Source: Massilia norwichensis
Lineage (GTDB): Bacteria > Pseudomonadota > Gammaproteobacteria > Burkholderiales > Burkholderiaceae_D
Length of the DNA: 64,000 nucleotides
Reading direction: 5' to 3'
Assembly: GCF_024753245.1 (NCBI RefSeq)
Contig: NZ_JANUGX010000008.1
Location: 119,116 to 183,115, forward strand
Positions 44,703-57,085 of the stretch are shown one piece after another. Under the pieces are notes generated by a model. That model was not told the origin of the DNA and searched no databases. It saw only the letters and a list, made by a program, of their open reading frames with translations. Both the position numbers and the translations under genes were made by a program. Numbering within the stretch: position 1 is the stretch's first letter; each line of letters starts with the position of its first letter.

Positions 44703-46271
44703 ATGCGCTTATCCAGGATGCAAACCGGTACCAAGATCATCGGCGCCTTCGCCGCCGTCTCCGCTGCCATCGTCATCATCTGCATCGTCGCCCTGTGGCG
44801 GATGCAGGCCGCCGATGCGCTCACGAACGATCTGGTCCACAACAAGCTGGCCGGCCAGCAGCTCAGCGCCGAACTGCTCGGCATGGCGCGCCTGAACGGC
44901 GTACGCGCCGGCGCCATCGCGCGCAGCGACAGCCTCGAAGCGGGCGACTATTTCCAGGCCCAGCTGACCCAGGGCGACAAGGAAGAAGCGGCACTGGCAG
45001 CGCGCTTGAAGGCCCAGCTCGCGAACGGCGACGAGCGCAGGCTGGCCGAGCAGGCCGCGCAGCGCAAGGCCGCTTATCTAGCCGTGCGCAAGCAGGTGTT
45101 CCAGGCCAAGGACCTCGGCAAGACCCAGGAAGTGGAGCAACTCGCGTCGACGGACATGACGGCCAGCTTCGATGCCTACACCAGGGCGCTCGACGCGCTG
45201 CTGGCCTACCAGACCCGCCAGGCGCGCGAGATGGCCGCTGCATCGGCCGGCGCCTCGCTGTTCAGCCGTACGCTGCTGCTGGCCGTGGGTGGCGCCGCGC
45301 TGCTGCTCGGTGTGCTCGCCGGCTGGCTGCTCACGCGCAGCATCGTCGCGCCGCTGCAGGATGCCGTGCAGCTGGCCGAGCGCGTCGCCCGCGGCGACCT
45401 CAGCGCCAGCATCCGGCATGCGCGCTGCGATGAGATCGGGCGCCTGTTCGACGCCCTGAACCACATGACTGGCGGCGTGTCCGCCACCGTGACCAGGGTG
45501 CTGGCCAGCGCGCGCCTGATCGACGATGCCTCGGCCGACATCGCCGCCGGCAACCGCGACCTGTCGCAGCGCACCGAGCACCAGGCCAGCAGTCTGCATG
45601 CCACCGTGCGCGCGATGGCCGGCCTGCTCGAAACGGTCCAGCAGAACCACGCGAATGCGCACGACGCCAGCGAACTGGCGCTGGCAGCCTCCGGCGTGGC
45701 GCGGGAAGGGGCGGGCGCCGTTGGGCAAATGGTCGAGCGCATGGCGACGATCCGCCAGTCGGCGGCAAAGATCGGCGACATCACCGCCATGATCGACGGC
45801 ATCGCCTTCCAGACGAATATCCTGGCCCTGAACGCGGCGGTGGAGGCGGCGCGCGCCGGCGCCGAAGGGCGCGGCTTTGCCGTGGTCGCCAACGAAGTGC
45901 GCAGCCTGGCCCAACATTCGGCTGCGGCGGCGAAAGAGATCAAGACCCTGATCGCGGCATCGCTCGGCGCCATCGAATCCGGTGCCGGGATTGCCGGGGC
46001 GGCCGGCGCCACCATGCGCCAGATCCTCGAGCGCGTGCAGCAGGTGGCCGACCTGCTCGGCGCCATCGACGCCGCCAGTGCCGAACAGGCCGCGGGCATC
46101 GCCCAGGTGCGCCACACGATCGCGGACATGGACGAGGCGACCCGCCAGAACGCCGCCATGGTCGAGCAGGCGGCGGCAGCGGCCGAAACCATGCGCGCCC
46201 AGGCCGAGCAGCTGACCGGGGTCGTCGCCACCTTCAAGGTCAGGGAAATGCGTCCGGCGCTCATGAATTAA
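44703..46271 (+). CDS. Methyl-accepting chemotaxis protein
   Basis: A 522-residue chemoreceptor. TM1 at about 11-31 ([19 protein letters not shown]), a periplasmic four-helix-bundle sensor (about 35-185), TM2 at about 190-212, a HAMP domain, and a cytoplasmic helical bundle with the conserved hairpin tip [20 protein letters not shown] and [20 protein letters not shown]. It signals to CheA/CheW. No C-terminal CheR-binding pentapeptide. Ligand unknown. ATG 44703 is taken; an ATG at 44643 would overlap the region after the clpA terminator. Confidence 0.92.
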   Translation: MRLSRMQTGTKIIGAFAAVSAAIVIICIVALWRMQAADALTNDLVHNKLAGQQLSAELLGMARLNGVRAGAIARSDSLEAGDYFQAQLTQGDKEEAALAARLKAQLANGDERRLAEQAAQRKAAYLAVRKQVFQAKDLGKTQEVEQLASTDMTASFDAYTRALDALLAYQTRQAREMAAASAGASLFSRTLLLAVGGAALLLGVLAGWLLTRSIVAPLQDAVQLAERVARGDLSASIRHARCDEIGRLFDALNHMTGGVSATVTRVLASARLIDDASADIAAGNRDLSQRTEHQASSLHATVRAMAGLLETVQQNHANAHDASELALAASGVAREGAGAVGQMVERMATIRQSAAKIGDITAMIDGIAFQTNILALNAAVEAARAGAEGRGFAVVANEVRSLAQHSAAAAKEIKTLIAASLGAIESGAGIAGAAGATMRQILERVQQVADLLGAIDAASAEQAAGIAQVRHTIADMDEATRQNAAMVEQAAAAAETMRAQAEQLTGVVATFKVREMRPALMN

Positions 46272-46345
46272 TTGCATGTATGCACGCCAACTAGCCGTTT
46301 CACTATGGCAAACTCATGTTCTCCAGCAACCTTGTTTCAGTGAAC

Positions 46346-49300
46346 ATGAACGTCTCCCCCACCATCCTCGCGCTGTCGCTGGCGCTCATCGGCCAGCAGG
46401 CCGGCGCCGCCGATCCCTATTTCCGCTTTCCCGCCGTGCGCGGCGAGACGGTCGTGTTCACCGCCGAGGGCGACCTCTGGCGCACGGCGGTCGGGGGCGG
46501 CAAGGCCACGCGCCTGACCACCCACCCGTCGAGCGAAACCCAGCCGGCGATTTCGCACGACGGCAAGTTCGTCGCCTTCGCCGCCTCGTATGAAGGCGCC
46601 CAGGAAGCCTATGTGATGCCGCTCGAAGGCGGGCTGCCGAAGCGCATCACCTTCGAGAACGGCGGCGTGAACGTGCTCGGCTGGACGGCGCAGGGCGAGG
46701 TGCTGGTCAGTACCGAGAACTCGACCGGGCCCTCGAAGCACCGCGTGGTCGCCGCGCTCGATCCGGTCAAGCTGACGCGCCGCGTGCTGCCGCTGGCCGA
46801 CGCCAACGACGCCGTGCTGGATGACGCGGGCCGCACCGTGTACTTCACGCGCATGGGCCTGTCGATGACCAACGATAACGTGAAAGCCTACCGCGGCGGC
46901 GCCCATGCCCAGCTGTGGCGCTTCGACCTGGGTGCGAAAACCGAGGCGCAACAGCTGTTCAAGGACGATGCCGCCAACAACCGCCGCGCCATGTGGTGGC
47001 AGGGCCGCCTGTACTTCATCAGCGATGCCGGCGGCGCCGACAATCTCTGGACCTCGCTGCCGGACGGCAGCGACCGCCGCGAACTCACGCACCACAAGGC
47101 GTGGGACGTGCGCACCGCTTCGCTCGGCGACGGCCGCATCGCCTACCAGCTGGGCGCCGACCTGCACGTGTTCGACATCGCCAGCGGCCAGGATGCGCTG
47201 GTGCATGCCAGCCTGGTGTCCGACTTCGACCAGCAGCGCCTGCGGCGCGTGAAGTCGCCGCTCGACGCGCTGACCGGCATCGAGGTCGCCAGCAAGGCCG
47301 AGCGCATCGTCCTGACCGCGCGCGGCCGGGTGACGATCGCTGGCACCGGCAGCCATCGCCGGGTCGAGATCGCGGTGCCGGAAGGCGCGCGCGCCCGTGG
47401 CGCCGTGTTCAGCCACGACGACAAATGGGTCTACGCGATCGCCGACACCAGCGGCGAAAACGAGATCTGGCGCTACGCGGCCGACGGCTCCGGCCATGGC
47501 GAACGTCTGACCACCGACGGCGCCAGTCATCGCTCGGCGCTGTACCCCTCGCCGGACGGCAAATGGCTGGCCCACACCGACAAGAAGGGCCGCACCTGGC
47601 TGCTCGACCTGGCGGCCCGCACCAACGTCATCATCGACGATGCCGGCCAGGCAGGCCTGGACCGTTCCGACCAGGTGGTGTGGTCGCCCGACAGCCGCAA
47701 CCTGGCCTTCGTGCGCGCCGGCAGCAGCGAACGACGCGACCAGATCGGCATGTTCAATCTGGCCAACCGGACCCTCGCTTTTGTCACCACCGACCGCTAC
47801 GAGGCCAGCTCGCCGGCCTTCTCGCCGGACGGCAAATGGCTGTACTTCCTGTCGGCGCGCCACTTCAACCTGGGCAATGCCTCGCCCTGGGGCGACCGCA
47901 ACATGGGGCCGGTGTTCGACAAGCGCGTCGGCGTGTATGCGCTGGCGCTGCAGCCGGACGTGCGCTTCCCCTTCAAGCCGGAAGACGAGCTGACCAAGCC
48001 GGAAGAGAAGTCGCCCGAGGCGGCGGCCAAGGCGGCCGTGAAATTGCCGGGCGCGGACGAAGCGGACAGCGCCAAGGGGGCGGCCGTTGCCGCCGCCTCG
48101 GCCGCAGCGGAAGCGAAGATCAAGGCTGCCGGCCTCGACAAGCCGGCCGCGCCGACGCCGGCGATCGTCTACGCCGGCTTGCGCGAACGCCTCTACGAAG
48201 TACCGGTCATGCCGGGCAATTACCGCGCGCTGGCGGTCGACGACAAGCGCCTCTACCTGCTGGACGCCGACCAGGACCCCACCAAGGGCGGCACCCTCAA
48301 GACCGTGGCGATCACGCGCAGCACGCCACAGCCGGAGACCTTTGCCGCCAACGTGCGCGAGTTCGGCCTGTCCAGCGACCACAAGCATGTGTTTTACCGC
48401 ACCTTTGCCAGGGGCACGCCGGGCGACATGCTGATCGTCGATGCCGCCGCCAAGGCCCCGGCCGACCTGGCCAAGGCCAAAGTGAAAATCGACGACTGGG
48501 CGGTGAGCTCGAATCCGCGCCTGGAATGGAAGCAGATGTTCAACGACGCCTGGCGCATGCACCGCGACTTCCTGTACGACGCCAACATGCGCGGCATCGA
48601 CTGGAACGCCATGCGCGCGCGCTACGCGCCGCTGGTCGAGCGCGTGACCGACCGCGCGGAACTGGACGACGTGCTGGGCATGATGGTCGGCGAGGTCGGC
48701 GCGCTGCACTCGCAGATCCGTCCCGGTGACGTGCGCCGCGCCGCCAGCGAGGGCACGCCGGCCAGCCTGGGCGCGGTCCTGACGCGGGTCGCGGACGGCT
48801 ACCGCGTCGACCACGTCTACCGCAGCGAGCCGGAGCTGCCGTCCGAAGCGGGGCCGCTGGCCGCGCCGGACGTCCAGGTCAGGGAAGGCGACATCATCAC
48901 GGCCGTCAACGGCAAGTCGCTGCCGGAGGCGCGCGACATCGCCGACCTGCTGCTGGACACCGCCGGCAAGCAGGTGCTCCTGCACGTGAAGAGCCCGGGC
49001 GCGAAAAATGCGAAGCCGCGTGCAGTGATCGTCACCCCGGTCTCGATGGCGACCCACGCCAGCCTGCGCTACGCCGACTGGGAGCAGGGCAGGGCACAGC
49101 AGGTCGAGGCGGCTTCGAAAGGCAAGATCGGCTACCTGCACCTGCGCGCGATGGTGGCACGCGACATCAGCGCCTTCGCGCGCGACTTCTACGCCAACAT
49201 CAACAAGGAAGGCCTGATCATCGACGTGCGCCGCAATAACGGCGGCAACATCGACAGCTGGATCATCGAAAAGCTGCTGCGCCGCTCCTGGGCCTTCTGG

Positions 49301-49726
49301 TCCTCGAACGGCAAGCAGCCCTACTCGAACATGCAGAACACCTTCCGCGGCCACCTGGTGGTGCTGATGGACGAGCTGACCTATTCCGATGGCGAGACCT
49401 TTGCCGCCGGCGTCAAGGCCTTGAAGCTGGGGCCGCTGGTCGGCAAGCGCAGCGCCGGCGCCGGCGTCTGGCTCAGCGACGGCAACGGCCTGGCGGACAA
49501 CGGCATGGCGCGCGTGGCCGAGAACGGCCAGTTTTCGAGCGATGGCGAGTGGCTGATCGAAGGCGTGGGCGTAACCCCGGACGTCGAGGTCGACAATCTG
49601 CCTCACGAGACCTTCAACGGGCGCGACCGCCAGCTCGAAGTGGCGCTCGAGCTGCTGGAGAAGAAGATGAAGGAGCAGCCGGTGAAGCCCTGGAAGCCGG
49701 CTGCGATTCCTGCGCTGAAACGATAA
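46346..49726 (+). CDS. Tricorn-like S41 protease, exported
   Basis: A 1126-residue protein with signal peptide ILALSLALIGQQAGA. N-terminal six- and seven-bladed propeller-like WD40/PD40 repeats (FRFPAVRGETVVFTAEGDLW, SPDGKWLAHTDKKG, FSPDGKWLYFLSA; to about 600), an Ala/Lys-rich linker (about 560-610), C1 helical domain (MHRDFLYDANMRGIDWNAM), PDZ-like domain (VREGDIITAVNGKSL, about 860) and S41 catalytic domain with VDVRRNNGGNIDSW-like core and the nucleophile Ser in ELTYSDGETFAAG. It cuts peptides, probably in the periplasm. An ATG at 46316 is less likely. Convergent with the next gene. Confidence 0.9.
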   Translation: MNVSPTILALSLALIGQQAGAADPYFRFPAVRGETVVFTAEGDLWRTAVGGGKATRLTTHPSSETQPAISHDGKFVAFAASYEGAQEAYVMPLEGGLPKRITFENGGVNVLGWTAQGEVLVSTENSTGPSKHRVVAALDPVKLTRRVLPLADANDAVLDDAGRTVYFTRMGLSMTNDNVKAYRGGAHAQLWRFDLGAKTEAQQLFKDDAANNRRAMWWQGRLYFISDAGGADNLWTSLPDGSDRRELTHHKAWDVRTASLGDGRIAYQLGADLHVFDIASGQDALVHASLVSDFDQQRLRRVKSPLDALTGIEVASKAERIVLTARGRVTIAGTGSHRRVEIAVPEGARARGAVFSHDDKWVYAIADTSGENEIWRYAADGSGHGERLTTDGASHRSALYPSPDGKWLAHTDKKGRTWLLDLAARTNVIIDDAGQAGLDRSDQVVWSPDSRNLAFVRAGSSERRDQIGMFNLANRTLAFVTTDRYEASSPAFSPDGKWLYFLSARHFNLGNASPWGDRNMGPVFDKRVGVYALALQPDVRFPFKPEDELTKPEEKSPEAAAKAAVKLPGADEADSAKGAAVAAASAAAEAKIKAAGLDKPAAPTPAIVYAGLRERLYEVPVMPGNYRALAVDDKRLYLLDADQDPTKGGTLKTVAITRSTPQPETFAANVREFGLSSDHKHVFYRTFARGTPGDMLIVDAAAKAPADLAKAKVKIDDWAVSSNPRLEWKQMFNDAWRMHRDFLYDANMRGIDWNAMRARYAPLVERVTDRAELDDVLGMMVGEVGALHSQIRPGDVRRAASEGTPASLGAVLTRVADGYRVDHVYRSEPELPSEAGPLAAPDVQVREGDIITAVNGKSLPEARDIADLLLDTAGKQVLLHVKSPGAKNAKPRAVIVTPVSMATHASLRYADWEQGRAQQVEAASKGKIGYLHLRAMVARDISAFARDFYANINKEGLIIDVRRNNGGNIDSWIIEKLLRRSWAFWSSNGKQPYSNMQNTFRGHLVVLMDELTYSDGETFAAGVKALKLGPLVGKRSAGAGVWLSDGNGLADNGMARVAENGQFSSDGEWLIEGVGVTPDVEVDNLPHETFNGRDRQLEVALELLEKKMKEQPVKPWKPAAIPALKR

Positions 49727-49729
49727 ACT

Positions 49730-50923
49730 TCAGATCGCGGCCAGCGCCCGCGCCAGGTCGGCGCGCTGGTCGTCGACGTGTTCGATGCCGACCGACAGGC
49801 GGATCAAACCGTCGCCGATGCCGAGCCTGGCCCGCTGCTCGGGCGGGATGGTGGCATGGGTCATGATGGCCGGGTGCTCGATCAGGCTCTCGACCCCGCC
49901 CAGGCTTTCGGCCAGCGTGAACACTTCGCAATGCTCGAGGAAGCGCCTGCTGCCTTCCAGGTCGGTGTCGAGGTCGACCGAGATGATGCCGCCGTAGCCG
50001 TGCATCTGGCGCCGCGCCAGCTCGTGCTGGGGATGCGACGCCAGGCCTGGATAGAACACGCGGCTGACCTTTTTCTGCTCTTCCAGCCAGTGGGCCAGCG
50101 CCAGGGCATTGGCCGAGCTGCGCTCGACCCGCAAGGCCAGGGTCTTTATCCCGCGCAGCACCAGGAAGCTGTCGAAGGGGCCCTGGATCGCGCCGACGGC
50201 ATTCTGGATGAAGCCGAGGCGCTCGCGCAACTGCTGGTGGCGATCTTCCGTGCCGACCACCGCCACGCCGCCGATCACATCCGAATGACCATTCATGTAT
50301 TTGGTGGTCGAGTGCACGACGATGTCGATGCCGTGTTCCAGCGGGCGCTGAACGATGGGGCTGGCGAAGGTGTTGTCGCACACGGACAGCACGCCGCGCT
50401 CGCGGCACAGGGCGGCCAGCGCGCGCAGGTCGGCCAGCTTCAGCATCGGGTTGGTCGGCGTCTCGACCCACACCATCTTCGTGTCCGGCCGCAGGGCGCC
50501 GGCCACCGCAAGCGGATCGGTCAGGTCGACGTAGGTGAACTCGTGACCGGCGCTGTGGCGGCGCACCCGCTCGAACAGGCGGTAGGTGCCGCCGTACATG
50601 TCGTCGCCGGCGACGATGTGGGAGCCGGCCGGCAGCAGCTCCAGCACCGAGGAAATCGCCGCCAGGCCGGAGGCGAAGGCGAAGGCCGCGCCGCCGCTTT
50701 CGATGTCGGCCACGCAGCGCTCCAGCGCCCAGCGGGTCGGGTTGTGCGAGCGGCCGTAGTCCAGGCCCTTGTGCACGCCCGGACTCTCCTGGGCGAAGGT
50801 GGAGGTCGCGTAGATCGGCGGCATCACCGCGCCGGTGCCGGGGTCGGGCGCCTGGCCGCCGTGGATGACGCGGGTGGCGATGTGGCGTTTTTTATCGCTG
50901 TCGTCGTGGCTCATTTCACTCAT
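49730..50923 (-). CDS. PLP-dependent trans-sulfuration enzyme (cystathionine gamma-lyase/synthase type)
   Basis: A 397-residue Cys/Met-metabolism PLP enzyme: RVIHGGQAPDPGTGAVMPPI, YATSTF, YGRSHNPTR, FASGLAAISSVLELL, and the PLP lysine in HSTTKYMNGHSDVIGG. Family members act as gamma-synthase, gamma-lyase or beta-lyase, which sequence alone separates poorly. Being directly downstream of a cystathionine beta-synthase (1-nt gap) supports cystathionine gamma-lyase, making cysteine from cystathionine. Cytosolic. I leave the symbol blank because metB/metC/mccB cannot be resolved. Confidence 0.88.
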   Translation of the reverse strand: MSEMSHDDSDKKRHIATRVIHGGQAPDPGTGAVMPPIYATSTFAQESPGVHKGLDYGRSHNPTRWALERCVADIESGGAAFAFASGLAAISSVLELLPAGSHIVAGDDMYGGTYRLFERVRRHSAGHEFTYVDLTDPLAVAGALRPDTKMVWVETPTNPMLKLADLRALAALCRERGVLSVCDNTFASPIVQRPLEHGIDIVVHSTTKYMNGHSDVIGGVAVVGTEDRHQQLRERLGFIQNAVGAIQGPFDSFLVLRGIKTLALRVERSSANALALAHWLEEQKKVSRVFYPGLASHPQHELARRQMHGYGGIISVDLDTDLEGSRRFLEHCEVFTLAESLGGVESLIEHPAIMTHATIPPEQRARLGIGDGLIRLSVGIEHVDDQRADLARALAAI

Positions 50924-50924
50924 C

Positions 50925-52310
50925 TCATTTCAATGTTCTGCGCAGGTGGTTGAGGAGGTCGAAGCGCGTGATCAGGCCATAAAAACGCTCGCCTTCCGCG
51001 ATCACCACGGTCAGGCCGCGGTCGAGGATCTCGCGCACCTGCTGCATGCTGCCCGACGGCGGCAGGGTCTGCAGCGCCGAGGTCATGCTGCTCGAAACCT
51101 GCGCCTGGAAGTCTCCTTTCTCGGCGCTCACGTGCTTGAGAATGTCCGACTCGTCGACCAGCCCGACCAGCCGGCCGCGCTCGATCACCGGCAGCTGGGC
51201 CAGGTCGGCGCTGCGCATGCGGTTGAAGGCGGTCAGCAGGGTGTCGGTCGGGGCCACGGTGACGACGTCGCCGTCGTCGAAGCGGCGCCCGATCAGGTCG
51301 CGCAGGTCGCCGGTCTGCGGGCGCTGCAGCAGGCCCTGGTCGACCATCCAGCCGTCGCTGTAGACCTTGGTCAGATAGCGGGTGCCGGTGTCGCACACAA
51401 AAGTGACCACGCGCTTGGGCGTGCTTTGCTCGCGGCAGTAGCGCAGGGCGGCGGCCAGCAGGGTGCCGCTCGAGGAGCCGGCCAGCAGGCCTTCCTGGCG
51501 CAGCAGGGTGCGCGCGGTATTGAAGCTCTCTTCGTCGCCGATGGTGTAGGCGCGGCGCACCCGCGACAGGTCGGCAATCGAAGGAATGAAGTCCTCGCCG
51601 ATGCCTTCCACGGCCCAGGAGCCCGACACCTCGGACACGCGGCCGGTGCGCACGTATTCCGACAAAATCGAGCCCTGCGGATCGGCCAGCACGAATTCGA
51701 GATCCGGCTGGACCTTGGCGAAGTAGCGCGACAGGCCGGTGAGGGTGCCGGACGAGCCGACGCCGACCACCACCGCGTCGAGCTCGTGCTTCATCTGTTC
51801 CCAGATTTCCGGTCCGGTCGTGGTTTCGTGGGCCAGCGGATTGGCCGGGTTGTTGAACTGGTCGGCGAACCAGGCGCCGGGAATCTCGCGCGCCAGGCGC
51901 GCCGCATAATCCTGGTAGTACTCGGGGTGGCCCTTGCCGACGTCCGAGCGGGTCAGGTGGATCTCGGCGCCCAGGGCTTTCAGGTGCAGCACTTTCTCGG
52001 CGGCCATCTTGTCGGGCACCACCAGCACCACGCGGTAGCCCTTGATGCGGGCGACCAGCGCCAGGCCCAGGCCGGTATTGCCGGCGGTGGCCTCGACCAC
52101 CGTGCCGCCGGGCTTCAGGCGGCCATCCTGCTCGGCCGCCTCGATCATGGCGCGGCCGATGCGGTCCTTGATGGAGCCGCCGGGGTTCTGGGATTCGAGT
52201 TTGAGAAACAGCTGGCAGGGGCCGGTGTCCAGCCGGGTGACCTCGACCAGTGGGGTATTACCGATCAGCGAAAAGATTGCAGCGGATGACGCGGGTTGCG
52301 CGGTGTGCAT
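50925..52310 (-). CDS. Cystathionine beta-synthase with CBS domain pair
   Basis: A 461-residue PLP enzyme of fold type II. IFSLIGNTPLVEVTRL, KLESQNPGGSIKDRIG with the PLP lysine near residue 49, EATAGNTGLGLALV, VVGVGSSGTLTGLSRYF and GSSSGTLLAAAL. Two C-terminal CBS domains (about 335-390 and 405-460: VVTVAPTDTLLTAFN, LPVIERGRLVGLVDESDIL) suggest allosteric control. It condenses homocysteine and serine to cystathionine and pairs with the lyase gene downstream for reverse transsulfuration. Confidence 0.9.
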   Translation of the reverse strand: MHTAQPASSAAIFSLIGNTPLVEVTRLDTGPCQLFLKLESQNPGGSIKDRIGRAMIEAAEQDGRLKPGGTVVEATAGNTGLGLALVARIKGYRVVLVVPDKMAAEKVLHLKALGAEIHLTRSDVGKGHPEYYQDYAARLAREIPGAWFADQFNNPANPLAHETTTGPEIWEQMKHELDAVVVGVGSSGTLTGLSRYFAKVQPDLEFVLADPQGSILSEYVRTGRVSEVSGSWAVEGIGEDFIPSIADLSRVRRAYTIGDEESFNTARTLLRQEGLLAGSSSGTLLAAALRYCREQSTPKRVVTFVCDTGTRYLTKVYSDGWMVDQGLLQRPQTGDLRDLIGRRFDDGDVVTVAPTDTLLTAFNRMRSADLAQLPVIERGRLVGLVDESDILKHVSAEKGDFQAQVSSSMTSALQTLPPSGSMQQVREILDRGLTVVIAEGERFYGLITRFDLLNHLRRTLK

Positions 52311-52490
52311 ATTCCCTCCAAGGGGCGCCGGGCCGTCGAAAAAAAGACGAGCATAGGACGCTTTGTGGCGTCCCGACTTGGGGAATGTTAAGCCTTTTCA
52401 AGGATCGCAGCGTAAAACTGTAAGAGTTTACAGTGTTCATGATCAGTGGATTCCCGGCAGAATTTATGCACCATTCATCGGGAGATCCAC

Positions 52491-53253
52491 ATGAAATTCA
52501 CCACCTGCCTGTCGGCCCTGCTGGCGCTGTCCGCTGCTGCCGGCAGCCGGCCACGCCGCCGAGATCACCCGCATCGACGCTAAAACCCTGCACTTCGAAG
52601 GCGGCATCGAGCGCGGCGATGCGGCGCGCCTGGAGCAGATGCTCACGCCGGGCACCACGCTGCTGAAGGTGCACAGCCCCGGCGGCTCGAGCGAAGAAGG
52701 CATCCTGCTGGGCCGCATCATCCATGCCCGGCACCTGGACCTGGAAATCGACCGCGGCTGCGGCTCGAGCTGCGCCAACTACATGTTCCCGGCCGCCCGC
52801 CACAAGACCATCCCGCCGGGCGCCGTGCTGGCCTATCACGGCACTATGTACCTGACCGACCTGGCCGGCGAAAAGAATCTCCGCGAACAGTTGACAGCCG
52901 GCGGCATCCCGCCGGCCGAGGTGGAGAAACAGGTGCCGGGCCTGCTCGCCAACAACAAGCGCATCGCCAAGATGGAAAGCGAGTTCACCGCCGAGATCGG
53001 CGTCAACCCGCAGTTCTACCGCGATTTCAGGACCGTCGCCGAGCAGGGCGATGCGCTCGAAGCGCAGTACAAAGCCCAGCAGCCGGACTTCCTGTGGTGG
53101 CCGTCCGCGCGCCGCCTGGCGCAGTGCTACGGCATCCGCGACGTGAACGACCAGGGCCGCCCGGCGCAGCTGGACAGCGTCGGCCATTTCCTCGAAGCGA
53201 AACGGAATCTGCTGCTGGTCGGCGACCAGGCCTTGCCGGCCTGCGCCGGCTGA
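52491..53253 (+). pseudogene. Periplasmic ClpP-like protein, frameshifted after the signal peptide
   Basis: ATG 52491, with GGGAGA upstream, opens a good signal peptide (MKFTTCLSALLALSAAAGS), but that frame stops soon after. The rest continues in the +1 frame (AAEITRIDAKTLHFEGGIER onward). Removing one base near 52547-52552 restores ...AAAGSGHAAEITRID, a perfect signal-peptide/mature junction. The mature part is ClpP/crotonase-like: HSPGGSSEEGILLGRIIHAR, the Ser-containing GCGSSCANYMFP and VLAYHGTMY, as in the COG3904-type periplasmic family. Either a real one-base insertion or a sequencing error; without correction, translation could only start inside the domain at 52639. Confidence 0.75.
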
Positions 53254-53260
53254 AGCCTCG

Positions 53261-53293
53261 GTTGCCCGCTCAGTTGCCCGCTCAGTTACCCGC

Positions 53294-53296
<3 letters not shown>
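53261..53296. repeat. 12-bp tandem repeat (3 units) spanning the prpR stop
   Basis: GTTGCCCGCTCA (53261-53272), an identical copy (53273-53284) and GTTACCCGCTCA (53285-53296). Each contains TCA (TGA on the minus strand); the one at 53294-53296 is the prpR stop. With a 12-bp period, the repeated stops stay in the same frame. Confidence 0.82.
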
Positions 53297-54922
<1,626 letters not shown>

Positions 54923-55045
54923 GTTGCAAGTGTAGTGCAAATCGAAATGAAAATCGGCGCCAGCCGTAAGAATCGGGTAAGGCAACCCACTTAGGATCGA
55001 CCCCAGCCTGTATTAAAAAGGCATCAATAGAACGATTGGAGACAA

Positions 55046-55408
55046 ATGATGGACCAAGACGTTGTACAGAGGGTCAAGAACGACCCCAATTACCAGAAGC
55101 TGGTCAGGACCCGCTCCCGCTACGGCTGGATGCTGACCTGGGCCGTGATGATCGTGTATTACGGCTTCACCTGCCTGAACGCCTTCGACAAGGAATTCAT
55201 GGGTTCCCGCATCGGCGCGGGCGTCATGTCCTGGGGCGTGCCCCTGGGCCTGTTCGTGATCCTGTTCACGGTGGTCGTCACCGGCATCTACGTGCGCCGC
55301 GCCAACAGCGAGTTCGACGCGCTGACCGACGCGATCCAGCGCAACGCCGCCGCCGGCCAGGCTGCGCAAACCACCGACACCACCGCAGCATCGAGGAAGC
55401 GCGCATGA
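55046..55408 (+). CDS. DUF485 family inner-membrane protein
   Basis: A 120-residue protein with two membrane helices ([17 protein letters not shown] and [20 protein letters not shown]) and the DUF485 pattern [17 protein letters not shown] and the [11 protein letters not shown] end. It regularly precedes ActP-type symporters and is thought to assist them. GGAGACAA precedes the start; either of two adjacent ATG codons (55046 or 55049) could be used. Overlaps actP by 4 nt. Confidence 0.88.
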   Translation: MMDQDVVQRVKNDPNYQKLVRTRSRYGWMLTWAVMIVYYGFTCLNAFDKEFMGSRIGAGVMSWGVPLGLFVILFTVVVTGIYVRRANSEFDALTDAIQRNAAAGQAAQTTDTTAASRKRA

Positions 55409-57078
55409 AGACCATGATCCCGCATTTGAAGCACAAGGTATCCGCGCTGGCACTGCTGGCCGCCACCAATGCCGCGCTGGCCGCGCCCGACCTGGGCCAG
55501 GCCACCAAGCAGGCCACCAACTGGACCGCGATCACGATGTTCGCGGTGTTCGTGATCCTGACCCTGTTCATCACCAAGTGGGCCGCCAAGCGCACCCGCT
55601 CGGCTTCGGACTTCTACACCGCCGGCGGCGGCATCACCGGCTTCCAGAACGGCCTGGCGATCGCCGGCGACTTCATGTCGGCAGCAAGCTTCCTCGGCAT
55701 TTCCGCCGCGGTGTTCGCCAACGGCTTCGACGGCCTGATCTACGCGATCGGCTTCCTGGTCGGCTGGCCGGTCATCACTTTCCTGATGGCCGAGCGCCTG
55801 CGCAACCTGGGCCGCTTCACCTTCGCCGACGTCGCCGCCTACCGCTTCGCGCAGAAGCCGGTGCGCATGTTCGCCGCCTCGGGCACCCTGGTCGTGGTCC
55901 TGTTCTACCTGATCGCGCAGATGGTCGGCGCCGGCCAGCTGATCAAGCTGCTGTTCGGCCTGGACTACAGCATCGCCGTGGTGCTGGTCGGTATCCTGAT
56001 GATGGTCTACGTGCTGTTCGGCGGCATGACCGCCACCACCTGGGTCCAGATCATCAAGGCCGTGATGCTGCTCGGCGGCGCCTCCTTCATGGCGTTCTCG
56101 GTGCTGGCGATGTACAACTTCAGCCCGGAAGCCCTGTTCGCCAAGGCCGTCGACGTGCACAGCAAGGGCTTCTCGATCATGGGCCCGGGTAACTTCATCA
56201 AGGACCCGATCTCCGGCATCTCCTTCGGCATGGCACTGATGTTCGGTACCGCCGGCCTGCCGCACATCCTGATGCGCTTCTTCACCGTCCCGAGCGCCAA
56301 GGAAGCGCGCAAGTCGGTGCTGTGGGCTACCACCTGGATCGGCTACTTCTACATCCTGACCTTCATCATCGGCTTCGGCGCGATCGTGCTGGTCGGTACC
56401 AACCCGGCCTTCAAGGATGCTGACGGCAAGCTGCTGGGCGGCATCAACATGGCGGCCGTGCACCTGGCCAGCGCGGTCGGCGGCGACGTCTTCCTCGGCT
56501 TCATCTCGGCCGTGGCCTTCGCGACCATCCTGGCGGTGGTGGCCGGCCTGACCCTGTCGGGCGCCTCGGCGGTGTCGCACGACCTGTATGCCACCGTGAT
56601 CAAGAAGGGCCAGCCGGCCCCGGGCAGCGAACTGCGCGTCTCGAAGATCACCACCATCGTCCTCGGCATCATCGCCGTGGGACTGGGCTATGTGTTCGAG
56701 ACCGTCAACGTCGCCTTCATGGTGTCGCTGGCCTTCGCGATCGCGGCTTCGGCCAACTTCCCGGTGCTGTTCATGTCCGTCCTGTGGAGCAAGTGCACCA
56801 CCCGCGGCGCGACCATCGGCGGCTTCCTGGGCCTGGCCACCGCCGTGATCCTGACCGTGCTGTCGAAGTCGGTGTGGGTCGACGTCTTCCACAACAAGAC
56901 CGAGATCTTCCCGTACACCTCGCCGGCACTGTTCTCGATGATCGTCGGCTTCGTGGGCGTGTGGCTGTTCTCGGTCACCGACAAGAGCCCGCGCGCTGCG
57001 ATCGACAAGGCTGGCTTCGAGGCGCAGGAAGTGCGTTCGGAGACTGGTATTGGAGCTGCAGCGGCTTCGTCGCACTGA
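55405..57078 (+). CDS. actP: Cation/acetate symporter ActP (solute:sodium symporter family)
   Basis: A 557-residue SSS-family transporter, with a cleavable-looking N-terminal segment ([16 protein letters not shown]) and about 13 helices. [21 protein letters not shown] and [16 protein letters not shown] are ActP signatures; [20 protein letters not shown] follows. It imports acetate and, by family, other short carboxylates such as propionate; placement between prpR and prpB favours propionate (inference). ATG 55405 overlaps the DUF485 stop. Ends before a UUCG-loop terminator. Confidence 0.92.
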   Translation: MKTMIPHLKHKVSALALLAATNAALAAPDLGQATKQATNWTAITMFAVFVILTLFITKWAAKRTRSASDFYTAGGGITGFQNGLAIAGDFMSAASFLGISAAVFANGFDGLIYAIGFLVGWPVITFLMAERLRNLGRFTFADVAAYRFAQKPVRMFAASGTLVVVLFYLIAQMVGAGQLIKLLFGLDYSIAVVLVGILMMVYVLFGGMTATTWVQIIKAVMLLGGASFMAFSVLAMYNFSPEALFAKAVDVHSKGFSIMGPGNFIKDPISGISFGMALMFGTAGLPHILMRFFTVPSAKEARKSVLWATTWIGYFYILTFIIGFGAIVLVGTNPAFKDADGKLLGGINMAAVHLASAVGGDVFLGFISAVAFATILAVVAGLTLSGASAVSHDLYATVIKKGQPAPGSELRVSKITTIVLGIIAVGLGYVFETVNVAFMVSLAFAIAASANFPVLFMSVLWSKCTTRGATIGGFLGLATAVILTVLSKSVWVDVFHNKTEIFPYTSPALFSMIVGFVGVWLFSVTDKSPRAAIDKAGFEAQEVRSETGIGAAAASSH

Positions 57079-57085
57079 GTTCCGG

